DNA of 64,000 nucleotides from Diphasiastrum complanatum. Taxonomy: Eukaryota; Streptophyta; Lycopodiopsida; Lycopodiales; Lycopodiaceae. The position numbers were made by a program, and so were the translations under genes. Below are positions 25,641-36,755 of the stretch, piece after piece (position 1 is the stretch's first letter; each line of letters opens with the position of its first letter). The stretch spans positions 31,135,777 through 31,199,776 of the forward strand of contig CM055093.1 of NCBI GenBank assembly GCA_029204225.1. The letters run 5' to 3'. The notes under the pieces were generated by a model. That model did not search any database. It saw only the letters and a list, made by a program, of their open reading frames with translations, and was not told where the DNA came from.

Positions 25641-26929
25641 GGTCACAAGACTACCCCGCTTTGAGAGGGAGCTAAAGAAACATAAGGTTTCTACCCACAA
25701 AGCACTTCTAGCTTGTGACTTCAAATCTATAAAAATACACGAGAAAATGCCACAAGCAAAAATTGCAACGACACCGCAAAGGGCCAGCATGCGGTTCCTC
25801 ATGACTCTAAGTTTCGAAGGGAACAAATTGCAACCTACAGGACCGCAAGCTCAAAGTTGCAATGACCAATGGGCAACCGCATCGTAGGCGACCACATGGT
25901 CTCATGAAACGAACTCAACAAAGCCACTGAAGGCAACCACAAGGTCAAGGTTGCAAAGACCAATGAGCGACGGCAAGATCCTACGGACCACAACATGCAG
26001 AAGCGAAAAGTCAATCTTGTGAAGACCAATGAAGCAAAGGGAGAAACTGCAAGGCCTCACCCACCGCTCATTACGGAGCGATGCCAAGGGAGAAACCGCA
26101 AGGACTCACCTACGCTCACTACAAAGCGAAGCCAAGGGAAACGACCGGGAACTACAAGGCTTCAGCATGCGGTTCCTTACGAAACCAAACCACCAGGGGA
26201 ACGAAAGTAGCCACCATGCGATACGGCTCATGACCGTGCAGAACCACAAACTAACGATTGCGGTCACAGACGACTACACAAAAATGGCGGATCTTCATGA
26301 CCCATGCACAAGGAAGATCAACCAAAGTACCAGATGGACAATGAACTCCACGGACAACAACAACGTCAAACTAAAAGTCGTTAGAAATGTGCTAATCCAG
26401 TTCTTATAATCTGATGATTAACTTAAGACCACTCGCTGTGTTTCTATATAACGAGATGAACGCGAAAGAGATGGTTGAGCAATTGATGAGTAGTATGCGT
26501 CTGCTAGTAAGCGAGACCAGTTAATTCATAAGAGACAGAGATCCTCTTGCGTCAACGTGGTATGCGGTATGCCAAGTTAGTGCTCAAAAACTCATTGATG
26601 TAATACATATGTTTTTGCACATCTCGTTCCCTTGTATAATCTTGAATGCTTGATGCTAGTTTGTTGTTCATGTTCATTTAGCTTTCATCTTTCATTCCGC
26701 ACTAAGGCTCACTTATCTGAATGCTTTATAAATCAACAGTAGGTCAGCAGTGTCTGTCTACACCTTGGAAGAGGATCGATCTTTAGGATGCATCAACCAC
26801 ATATAAGAGCTCGACTCTATCTGGACAAAATAGGAATCAAGATAGAAAGCGCATTGTCAGTTTTTTTCTTATAGTAGATTCAAACAGTTCGTTACTAGCG
26901 CATTTCCAATGGAGGCTCATTAATGGAGT
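25641..26929 (+). repeat. Probable polypurine tract and 3' LTR region of copia G
   Basis: TTTGAGAGGGAGC near 25659-25671 looks like a polypurine tract. From 25675 the sequence AAGAAACATAAGGTTTCTACC repeats the one at 23154 for about 42 bp, so it marks the LTR start. The first base pair is not TG, so the exact edge is unsure. A TATATAAC box is near 26442. The stretch is more GC-rich than its surroundings (many CGA and GCG words). No clear LTR end was found. Confidence 0.55.
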
Positions 26930-27329
26930 TTTACGGTGGAGACATATAAAAAAAGGACAAAGTTGGAGGAGAAAAGCAAGCAAGTGGTCATCACTCACAT
27001 TTATTGTTTGTTGCTGTTATTTTCCAGAGATTTCAAAGTTTATAGCATGGAGGAATCATCTCATTTACATTCTATTTGGTTCTTCATGTTCTAGTTACAT
27101 CTTGATGTGTAAAATTGATGTAAGAAATAGTGAAGCATCCAAAGTGGAAACTATTCTCTATATCAATTATGGAAGCTACTTTAGAACATTGAAAGGAGAT
27201 CTATATTTAGGATGGAGATCATTCTAAAGTTAGATCAAAGTAGGATGGTTAAAACTATGCGTTTCGTTGACCAGGATGCGATGATGCTTCGTCTTGAATT
27301 TTTCCAGATCTACTCGAGTTGTGAGGGAG
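26930..27329 (+). other. 3' internal remnant with polypurine tract before LTR A2
   Basis: Non-coding, ending in GTTGTGAGGGAG, a polypurine tract that abuts the TGTGAG start of LTR A2. It implies that another family A internal region once lay upstream. Confidence 0.5.
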
Positions 27330-28031
<702 letters not shown>

Positions 28032-28430
28032 AGTAGTACACCCTTTAAGGATCCATTATTGAGAGAGAAAACACATTTTTTGATCTTGCATATCAAGTTT
28101 TAGACAATTGCATGTAGATTTTGAAATATTCAATTGTGATTTTGTCAAAACCCTGATTTTGATTGGATCTCTAGATTGTGATGTTACTGAACTTTATTTG
28201 AGTGTGTTTCAATCTTAGGAAGTGGCAAGAGTCATTAGATTGAGGATACATCATAGGTTGATCGAAATTTCACCATTCTATGTGTTGATTTGCTTGGTAT
28301 AAGTGCTAGAAGAAAATTGAGAGCTTCCATATCTTTGTGATCTCTTTTTGAAAACATTTTTTGTTGTTCAAAAGAGTGCTTTTTGCATTGGAACAGGTTG
28401 AAAGAGAGGATCAGTTCATTGCTACAAGGC
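28032..28430 (+). other. Family A leader, A2 (primer-site end deleted)
   Basis: From about 28085 it matches the A3 leader (TTGCATATCAAGTTTT, CAAAACCCTGATTTTGATTGG, GAGTGTGTTTCAATCTTAGG). About 260 bp found in A3 after the LTR, including the primer binding site, are missing. Confidence 0.75.
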
Positions 28431-29400
28431 TACATCAAGTGGATTCATGTTGGAAGGCAATGATAGGCTTACCTCAAGAAACTATCCATTGTGGAAAGTG
28501 AGGATGGAATCACTTCTTGAGATGAATGATGTTTTGGATATTGTTGTAGGTTTGGAGGAAAGACCAGCAACACAACAAGATCAAGTGAGGTATGAGAAGA
28601 GAGCTAAGAAATCTCTATACATGATCAAGATGAATGTTACCAATGAACTTCTCAAGGAAGTTGGTAAGAGTACTTCATCAAAGGATGCTTGAGATTCATT
28701 AAAGAAGCTCTATGAATCCAAGTCTACTTCTAGAGTGTTGACTCTAAGAAGGTAAATCTTTTAATGTTTGAAAAAGAGTGAAGAAAGTCCAAATACTTTT
28801 ATTTTGAGAGTGAATGCTTTGAATGATGAGTTAGCTTGCATTAATGAGAGCACTAAGGAAGGAGAGCTTGTTCAAGTTATTCTTAATGGATTGTTGGATG
28901 CTCATGCTAACATTGTTCAAAGTATTACCATTCAAAAGACTTTGCCAAGTTTGATTGATCTTCAAGAGATCATGATCAATGAAGAATAGAGGCTTCAAGC
29001 AAGAGGTGGACATTCATCAACATCTCAAGTTGGAGAGGAGGCTATGTTCATCAAGGAAAAAAGAAAAAGCAAGTGGTCTATAGGTCAAGATCAAGGGGAG
29101 ACTTGTTCAAATGGCGAAAGAAAGATAGATCAAATCTCAAGTGCTTCTATTGTGGCATCAAAGGACACTTTGCAAGTGAGTGCTACAAGAAGAAGAGAGA
29201 TCAAGGAGACAAGCAAGGTAATCTTACTCTTGATGAGGATGGTTTGGATGTGCAAGATGCAAATGATGATGCTTTTGTGATGTCTTTATGTATGCTTGCT
29301 AATGATGGAGATCTAGATCCATGGTGGATTGATAGTGGAGCAAGTTCACACATGACTTTTCACAAAGAGTATTTCACTTCTTTGTTGGCATAGAGATGAC
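28431..29400 (+). pseudogene. Family A2 gag and protease pseudogene
   Basis: In A3 gag starts ATGGCTACATCAAGT; here the same place reads AAGGCTACATCAAGT, so the start codon is lost. The frame gives NDRLTSRNYPLWKVRMESLL and IKMNVTNELLKEVGKSTSSK, then a TGA near 28690, LTLRR with a shift, NALNDELACINE and VQVILNGL, and a TAG near 28987. The zinc knuckle CFYCGIKGHFASEC (near 29137-29180) is intact, and protease DPWWIDSGASSHMT lies near 29315. A TAG follows near 29390. Gag would form the particle and protease would mature it, but this copy cannot encode either in full. Confidence 0.92.
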
Positions 29401-30640
29401 AAGAGGGTGATCTAAACGACCAATGATGGTGAGTGTGTAATCAAAGGGATTGGCACAATTCCTATTTCTCTTTCTACAAATAGGAATGTTCATTTGAAGG
29501 AAGTCTTGTTCATACCTTCCATTACCAAGAATTTACTTAGTGTGAGTCAATTTCTAAGTAAAGGTTTCAAAGTTGAGTTTGATGGAGATGCTTGCATGAT
29601 CAAAAGGAAGGATATCTTGATTGCAAAAGTTGGAAGGTGAAAGGCAAGAGAAGGTGTTCAAACTAGATGCTTGTGTTATCGCTAACTAAGCTAGTTTTGT
29701 AGCAAGTGAGGATATACCTACTCAAGAGGTTTGGCATAAATGGATGGGGCACCTCAACTTCAAGTCATTGGAAGTAATGGCTAGAAAGCAAGTTGTGATT
29801 GGTCTTCCAAGTTCCTTAAAAAGTATCAATCATGTTTGTGAGTCTTGTGCTTTGTCAAATTCACATAGACTACCTTATGCTAGATCTACATCTAGATCTA
29901 GAAAGTCTTTTGAAGTTGTACATTCGGATATTCATGGAATTACTACAACTAGCAATAGTGGAGCTAAGATGTATGTAACTTTCATTGTTGATTTTAGTAG
30001 TTTTGTGGATCTATCTATTAAAGAGCAAAGATGAAGTGTATGATGTCTTTGTTAAGTTCAAGAATGCAAGGGAGAACCAATTTCCCACAAGGATCAAGTG
30101 CCTAAGGAGTGACACTGGTGGAGAGTACATATCTACCAAGTTTAAGGCCTTTTGTGATGAGCATGGGATCAAGAGAGAGTATACAACACTAAGGACCAAA
30201 CAAAATGGAGTGGCTGAAAGAAAGAATAGGACTTTATGTGAAAGTGCTACAGCCATGAGGTTAAGTGCTAACCTTGATAAGCCATTTTGGGATCAAGATT
30301 TGTTGTGTGCTAATTTCTTGTGCAATAGGTGGTCGAGTGCTATTTTGGATGGAAGGACAGCTTTTGAGATGCTATTCAAAAGGAGGCTGAGTGTCAACTT
30401 TCTTAGAACTTTTGGATGCACATGCTATGTCAACATTACCCTTGTTGATAGGACAAAGGAGGATCCATCTTCATGGAAAGATATATTTGTTGGATATAGT
30501 GAGGTGAGTAAGCCTACAAGATTTAAATTCCTTCTACTAACAAGGTGATTGTTGGTAGAGATGTCATTTTTGATGAGGGAAACATTCCAAAAGTATCTCA
30601 AGCATTATTGATGGTGATGGGATGGATCTAACATTCTTGA
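29401..30640 (+). pseudogene. Family A2 pre-integrase and integrase pseudogene
   Basis: Protease end and pre-integrase run through several frames to about 29740 (LSVSQFLSKGFKVEF region). Integrase follows: WHKWMGHLNFKSLEVM, HVCESCALSNSHRLPYARST, HSDIHG with the first catalytic Asp, FIVDFS for the second, a frameshift near 30005, KCLRSDTGGEYIS, and NGVAERKNR with the Glu. The expected PQQNG reads TKQNG, one codon shorter. The C-terminal tail has FVGYSEVSK and further frameshifts near 30510. It is distinct from LTR B1's integrase but from the same broad lineage. Confidence 0.9.
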
Positions 30641-31100
30641 TGTTGATGTAAAGGGTCCTACTTTAGATGGTAATGATGATGGACCTTCATCAAGTCAAAA
30701 GGCAAGGAGAACATCAAGGGAAAGACAAAAGGCTCACATATGATGAGAAAGGTAGGCAAGTGGAAGTGACTCATTTTACTTTTCTCACATGCTTTGGTGA
30801 ATCTTCTTGTGTAGATGATGCTATGGAAGTAGATATTGGATATCATGATGGAAAATCAAGTAACGGATCTGGAAAACAAGTTTTGTTCAATGACTTTGAT
30901 GGTCAAGTTGATGATCAAGAGGTTTATCTCAAAGGAGATCAACAAGGCAAAAGGGAAGTTTGCAATTTGGAGCTAGTCAAGAGCATCAAAGGAGAGTCAA
31001 TTGGCAAATATGTTATGGATCTGTTTTTGCAGGTTATTGAAGACTCAAGTAATGTCAAAGGTGCAGCAAGGAAGTGTTGTTCAAGTTTACTTTACTTGTT
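30641..31100 (+). pseudogene. Integrase tail linker and RT-replacing ORF (copy 2)
   Basis: The linker SSSQKARRTSRERQ precedes LTYDEKGRQVEVTHFTFLT, then GESSCVDDAMEVDIGYHDGK, QVLFNDFDGQVDDQE, NLELVKSIKGESIGKYVMDL and ARKCCSSLLYLFYLI. In autonomous copia elements this linker leads into RT; here about 110 codons of unfamiliar sequence lead directly to the 3' LTR. No YVDD, no RNase H. Copy 1 (22702-23050) has the same length and order, with about 65% identity. Frame conservation at that divergence suggests it was once translated. Function unknown. Confidence 0.65.
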
Positions 31101-31674
31101 TTATCTCATTTGGTCATATTTGTATATTTGGCAATTGAGACAAGTTTTCATATTGGACTTAGAGTTTGACTTTTAAAGTTAAACACTTTTGGAAAGTGTG
31201 GGAAACTATAAGACATGAGTTTTGGAGAGATTCAATTTGGGTAGTAGAGGCATTGAATCTAGTCACAAAAATAGTAGGGTTTTCACTATGAAGAGAAACC
31301 AAAGTTTAAATTTAGGTTTGTACCTGTTATAAAAGGATTCAACTCGTGAGAAGAGAAGACATTCTCTCTCTCTTATCTCATTCATGCTTATACATGGTTC
31401 TCTTGGGTTCTACTATCCATTGGTGCATTATACTTGTGATATCTTGCAACTTTGTGTGTAGAATGCTCATTAAATGCTATTTTTAGATCCACACGTGTAA
31501 CAACTTGTTTTTATGTTTTGATTGAAGTTTGATCAAGATCTATTAGAGTTTGCATCTCATTTAATATAAAGTAGATGTTGATTTTTTTACATTGGCAAGA
31601 TTAGTGATTTGTTGTCTTTCTAACTCAAGATCATTTTATGGATTTGGATTCTAATTGATCTGAAATTCTTCACA
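31091..31674 (+). repeat. 3' LTR of family A element A2
   Basis: From GGTCATATTTG (31112) it is colinear with the other family A LTRs, with TATAAAAGG at 31328 and the end CTTCACA at 31674. The first 20 bases do not match the family consensus, so the 5' edge is approximate. Confidence 0.8.
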
Positions 31675-31917
31675 CATGCCTCATTAATGAATCTTTGGTT
31701 AATTGACTAGATTCAATGCATCTAACATACAAATTTGAATGTGTCCAAACTCGACCTCCTAACTTTCTCACGCTTTTCAAACATGGTAATTCAAATGAAG
31801 TTTGACTAAAATAACTTTCATAAAGTTTATCTCTAAGTATAAAATGCATATTGGCCTAATATTGACAATTAACCAAAATATGACTAAACTTGACTAAACT
31901 AGTTGAAATTTCTCACA
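31675..31917 (-). repeat. Inverted partial family A LTR, joined tail to tail with A2
   Basis: In minus orientation it starts TGTGAGAAATTTC at 31917 and closely follows LTR A2-5' (27330 on) for about 240 bp, with one internal deletion, ending GAGGCATG at 31675 where it meets the end of the plus-strand A2 LTR. Confidence 0.82.
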
Positions 31918-32193
31918 CTACCAACTCCAATATGAGATCTTGCAACTTGGTATGAAACCTATCTCACGAGCTCTGCCAATCTTTCTCAAACTAGATCAAA
32001 ATCTCATCCCAAGATGGAGCAAGGACAAAGTTTGGGTCAACTTGACTCAAGGACACAAAAGAACTCAAAAAAATCCACAAATCACTCAAATACAATTGGA
32101 TTGCATGAAATTATGTGGCTATGACCTCAAAAAATTGTCTAGATCTCAAATAGACAACATCAAACTTAATGGATGCATGGATATCTTAGGTAG
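31918..32193 (-). other. Short leader-like spacer between LTR D and inverted LTR A
   Basis: On the minus strand this 276 bp follows a primer binding site and ends in GGAGTTGGTAG beside the LTR A start. No coding sequence. It may be a collapsed internal region. Confidence 0.5.
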
Positions 32194-32205
32194 GCTCTGA
32201 TACCA
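32194..32205 (-). other. Primer binding site next to LTR D
   Basis: GCTCTGATACCA is the exact complement of TGGTATCAGAGC and abuts TGTTGAATTTCACAC, the plus-strand view of an LTR 3' end. Confidence 0.9.
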
Positions 32206-32589
32206 TGTTGAATTTCACACGTGTGGGAATGCCACAAAGTGTGATTTTGATCTTCTAAGATGTGGTGATTGCACATAGATCACACATAGATTGAAAACCA
32301 AGATCCATTCCATAAATCTAAGGCAAGAGCACTAAAAATCATGCATAAATTAATCATACAAGTACACTCACATGTGTGGATTAGACTTGTCAAACAAAAA
32401 AATAAGTATGAAAATGCCCTCCTCTCGAGTAGAGAGAGACTCCAACCAACAAAACTCGAGTAGAGAGAGAAAGCAAGATTTGACTCAAAATGTGTAGAAA
32501 TCTCATAACTCCAAAAAACTTAATTACAAATGAACAAAGTCACATATAAGTAGTAGTCTAGGGTGAAGGCGAGTGAAACATGATTGGAC
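32206..32589 (-). repeat. LTR D (minus strand), truncated
   Basis: Identified by the adjoining primer binding site; its 3' end reads CACACGTGTGAAATTCAACA in element orientation, with the palindrome at 32216-32225. The 5' end is not seen: it runs into LTR B2 at 32590. A short repeated CTCGAGTAGAGAGAGA occurs twice near 32426 and 32456. Confidence 0.65.
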
Positions 32590-33421
32590 TGTTGAAATTG
32601 TCACTTCCAACTTGGTTGATGTAACTTGTGAATCTTGAGATCTAGGTTCATATTGCGATCTCACACGTGTGGAGCCTGTTCCCAAGTGTGAAAGTAAGTA
32701 GAAAATGTACTTGTATATATCTAGATTCATTTTAGATCAATATACACAACTATGAACTTGACTTTTGACTAGAATCTAAGAAAAAGTCATTTTGGTCAAT
32801 ATCCTTGTAATTAGCTTGCACTTCCATGTGAATGAGTAAATGCTCCCACATGTCAAGATGCTGTTCACACGTGTGGATTTGGATGTACCTGATAAGATGT
32901 ACATATTCTCTTAGATACTGTTAGTGGAGCGAGCATTTGGATTCTAGCCAGTAGGATAACTCAACTTTGATCTATGGGCATATCTTGCTCCTATTGGTGG
33001 ATCTACATGATGTGGCACTCCCCACACATGTGAAGACCTGCTAGACCAGTATACAGGTCATTCATGTACTTGATCTATAAAGAGATCACCAATGCTAATG
33101 AGAAGTTGATGAGACATTTTTATTCCAACAATTTGCTTGAGCTTTACACACTAGAATTGTGATTTTATGCTTGGAATGCTATCAAATGTTATTGTACTTT
33201 TCTCTCTGGTCACAGTCTGTACAATGACTTTTTTCTACATGTGTGAGGCTACCCTTGATAGTTTTTTGATATTGCATCCATTGATCTTGCTAAATAGTTA
33301 GTGATTTGCTTCTAGATCAAGATCTAGTCAATAGAACTTGATGAATCCTTCGATTTGGCAATCAATACCTCTTGTAGATTGATCAATACAATCAATCATT
33401 GTTCTAAATTGAAAATTCACA
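32590..33421 (+). repeat. 5' LTR of family B element B2
   Basis: Starts TGTTGAAATTGTCAC and ends AAAATTCACA, 832 bp, followed by a primer binding site. Colinear with LTR B1. Perfect palindromes CACACGTGTG at 32662 and 32866, variants at 33023 and near 33236, at offsets similar to those in B1. Confidence 0.9.
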
Positions 33422-33433
33422 TGGTATCAAAGC
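33422..33433 (+). other. Primer binding site, family B (B2)
   Basis: TGGTATCAAAGC, one mismatch to the tRNA-Met complement, directly after the LTR. Confidence 0.88.
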
Positions 33434-34194
33434 TTGGTACAAGAGAAATGTAATGATCCATCAAACATTTGAAAATCATTGTCAAATTGTTGTTTTTGAT
33501 CTAATCTTGTGTGGGTGAGCTCTAAGAGAGTGGTAGCTTCAATTTTTTTGGTCCAAATCGATTTTTGGGCTATAGGTGTACTGACCACACATGTGAGGCC
33601 TGTCAAAACAAGTTTCATATTTGTTTTTGGTCAAAAATCTTGCATACTAGTCTAAAATTCATGCTTTTTCGTGCATTGGTGCTTTTTGGTGCATGCTATA
33701 TGAAATGAGAAATTTTTTTGCAGCCAACCCAGATAGCACGCCGACATGCTATCTGGGTTGGTTGCACCAAAAAAAAAAATAAAATAAAAATTCCGGCATG
33801 TCGTTTAGCACGTCAGCGTGCTATCTGGGTTGGCTGCAAAAAAAAAAAATTTTAATTTGAATTTTTTTTTACTTAGTGTGATCTTTAACTATGTACCAAA
33901 CCACATTTTTAATAATAAACATTGAAGTAGTAGCATAAAAATGGTGGCACACCATGTGCTATCTTTTTGTTGAATGATGGCAAGAAAGAAACTCGCAAAA
34001 CTCGCAAAAAATTTACCCACAAAATGCCAAGGCCCGTCTAGATCTAGGTCCAATCTATCAAATGCTGATGATCAAATAGAGGTTTGTATCATTGAAGCAT
34101 TTCATTTGAAGCATTAGATTAGATCATTAAGGCTGATTTGTTCAGATCTTAAGAGTGTGAAGTGATATCAAACAAAAAGTGCTAGAATCAATAT
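33434..34194 (+). other. Family B leader with a small foldback insertion
   Basis: Untranslated leader between the primer site and gag. It contains an inverted-repeat block at 33714-33850 described separately. The gag N-terminus is missing at its end. Confidence 0.65.
33714..33850. mobile_element. Small foldback/MITE-like element
   Basis: TTTTTTGCAGCCAACCCAGA at the left and its complement at the right (to 33846) form inverted ends of about 27 bp built on GCAGCCAACCCAGATAGCACG. A third copy (GCTATCTGGGTTGGTTGCA, 33748-33766) makes a tight hairpin with the left end. No coding sequence. Target duplication not resolved because the flanks are A/T runs. Confidence 0.65.
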
Positions 34195-34711
34195 TTGAGA
34201 GTGTGTTTTGCTAGGAGTGGATCTATTACACCTTGTGTCTCTTCCAAAGAGGCTTGGGATTCACTAAAGAACATTTATGAATCCAACAACACCTCTAGAG
34301 TACTCATGCTAAGGAATCAAGTACTCCAAAGCATGAAGGGAAATGGAGAAAGTGGACAAGAATATGTCCTAAGAATCAAATCTTTAAACAAAGAATTGGG
34401 CTCAATTGGAGACAAAATCCAAGATAAAGAACTAGTACAAGTCATATTGAATGGACTTGGTGATGAGTTCACCAATCTTGTTCAAACATTTTCCATTCAA
34501 GACCAACTTCCAACCATTGACAAGTTACATAATGTACTTGTGGCCGAGGAGAGTAGGATTCTACACCTCAAAGCTAGGATGGGGTCTATGTCACTACAAG
34601 GTGGTGATGAAGAAGCAAATTTCACATCCAAAGGCAAAATTAAGTCCCAACCATTCAAGAAGCACCAAGACAAGGAGGCCGAGGCCAAGGATGGTGGATC
34701 TACCTCCAAAG
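34195..34711 (+). pseudogene. Family B gag fragment (B2)
   Basis: Encodes SSKEAWDSLKNIYESNNTS, LRIKSLNKELGSIGD, VQVILNGLGDEFTNLVQTFS and AEESRILHLKARMGSMSL, a copia gag middle region, then a Lys-rich stretch before the expected zinc knuckle. The N-terminal 90 or so residues and everything after 34711 are missing; the end is cut by LTR E2. Close to the F1 gag at 52350-52700. Confidence 0.88.
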
Positions 34712-35250
34712 TGTCGGAAAGAGGTGTGTAGAAGATAGGTCAAACTCGAAAAGAAATGAATGAAACTAATTTGAGTGTCTAGAAAGAAAACTTTTTGTGC
34801 GTGGTAGAATAAACTATCTTCCTCTTTCTCTATGCATGACTACGCCTATCAATTTCGAACAAAAAAATAGTGATAGAAATCACGTTTGATCTTATAGTAA
34901 CTAACTTTGAAATCATTAGTACTACAGTGATTATGTAGCCAAACAATAATGCATTGAATTATCAGACATATAATTTGTCGCGAATCACTAGACAAATAGT
35001 TGGTCGCGAAGAACTTCAGAGAATACATACATTCTGAGACGAAGCTGAACACAATAAAAATGGCATTGATTCAGTATGAAAAATGAAACAGAAGTAAATG
35101 AGTACAATAAGTTGGGGATCGAATCCGCGTACTCTATGCTATCTTTGAGTGGCTAAGCGCAATGCTGATAAGCAATAGCGCAATAGCAATCTCTAAAACA
35201 ACTCTAAGAAGTGAGCTAAAATGCTCAAAAGTGTTCAAGCTCGCAGGCTT

Positions 35251-35252
<2 letters not shown>

Positions 35253-35332
<80 letters not shown>
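35253..35332. repeat. (AG)n microsatellite inside LTR E2
   Basis: About 40 AG units. On the minus strand it is a CT tract shortly downstream of TATATAG (near 35390), again close to the LTR transcription start. Confidence 0.97.
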
Positions 35333-35333
<1 letters not shown>

Positions 35334-35733
35334 AACTATTCAAATGCTTCTAGTTCATAACTTGAAAACTGTATGAATATGAAGAACTATATATACCAAG
35401 CAATTAGGTCGTCAAATGCAATTGCTAGTTGGCTGATGTCCGCTGGCATCCATCCAGTTCCTTCTTAGAAATTGATTGTTGATAGGCAGTGACATTTTTG
35501 GCCGTAAACATTCTGTCTGCATAAATGAACGTAATTGTCACTCTGTAGAAATGAACTAAAACTGTCACGCGACAATATCCTTAATTCCCATTTAGGGTAG
35601 CCCTACACTTTTGCCAGAGTCATTTCCTTAACATTTGAGGCACTTTGAAAAAAGCAAAAAATCCGACTCTGCATATTTACTTGTAATTCCTGAATGGCGA
35701 TAGTGTCACTAAAATGCGAGAATGTGAGACTTT

Positions 35734-36561
35734 TGAAAAATGCAAAAATAAGCTTGGTAGAGGCCAAAAATCTTGTATATAGATAAACACACATGTGTGG
35801 AGCCTGTTCTGACATGTGAAACTAGTGTACTTGTCATGTACCATAATTATATAGGATGTACATATGATTTAATTCAAGTTCTAGTGGCTAAAAAGGCCAA
35901 AAACTAGTTTTCTAGACATATGACACATGACATTAATCTATTGATTGCATGAGCCACATCCTTTGGTTAGGTGTCATATACCATGTGTAGAGGACAACTC
36001 ACACATGTGGAATGAGCTAAAGTAGGTGAATTTTGAGTTCTAGAAGATTTTCAAGTAGATCTCCATATAGAAGGAAAATAGACAAAAAGTGCTCAAAATA
36101 GAAGGTTTTGTCCAAGTGTCAGTTTTGCATGATGAATCATCATATGACAAAGCACCTTCACACATGTGGCTTCAGAGGGATGATTAGTACCACGAGCTCC
36201 CACTTATTGTATATATAGAGCCACATTTGGCCATAATCATTGTGAGACACCAATCTTGGTTTTGGAAGCAATTTTGAGTGACTCTCTCCATTTTTCTACA
36301 TTTGTTTTGATTGTTTTGAGGTGCTATCAATGTGTACTTGATTTTCAGGTTGGAGTCCGTACTCAGACAAGGTTTCACAAGTGGGAAACCAGAAAGTACA
36401 CCTACCTTCAATTAATGATTGTTCTTGTTAGGATTTTGTGTCTAGAATTGATCTAGATTGATCTTAATCTCAAGTAGATTGATAGATCAAGTAATCTGAC
36501 AACCAATTTCTCTTGAGGATCAGATTAGGATCCACTCTTGGTCCTTTTTGTACTTTTTGCA
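35734..36561 (+). repeat. Solo LTR of family F (F2)
   Basis: TGAAAAATGCAAAAATAAG to GTACTTTTTGCA, 828 bp, colinear with LTR F1 (50726-51546), including a TATATATAG box near 36214. No primer site or internal region on either side, and LTR E2 continues on both sides, so this is a solo LTR inserted in E2. A clean target duplication was not found. Confidence 0.78.
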
Positions 36562-36755
36562 CAACTGCGATTTTACACGAGATTCATGACAGGCGAAAAA
36601 GTCGAAGTGAGGGAAAATGAAAAGCGACACTGTAGTCAATCTCCGTGTAAATCTGCAGACTGTAAAAGAACACGGGAAAATTCGCAAAACTGGATAAACA
36701 ATGGATGAAGATTAAAACCGATTAGTCGATTAGTAAGAAGGAGACTAATCCATCA

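Larger units (their letters stand above)
34712..36755 (-). repeat. LTR E2 (minus), diverged relative of element E LTR, split by LTR F2
   Basis: Starts TGTCGGAAAGAGGTGTG, matching TGTTGGGAGAAAGAGGGTGTG of element E, and shares CATGACTACGCCTATCA, AATTTGTCGCGAA and later CTGCAGACTG-type blocks. It ends GGAGACTAATCCATCA near 36755 (compare AAATAAATCCAACA). Without the inserted 828-bp LTR F2 it is about 1.2 kb, close to the 1.1-1.2 kb of element E LTRs. No internal region adjoins, so it looks like an old solo or truncated LTR. Confidence 0.7.

Noticed and set aside
35101-35175. tRNA-like words (ATCGAATCC and GAGTGGCTAAGCGC)
   Set aside because: The arms are in the wrong order for a tRNA on either strand and do not pair. 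The stretch aligns with element E LTR sequence.
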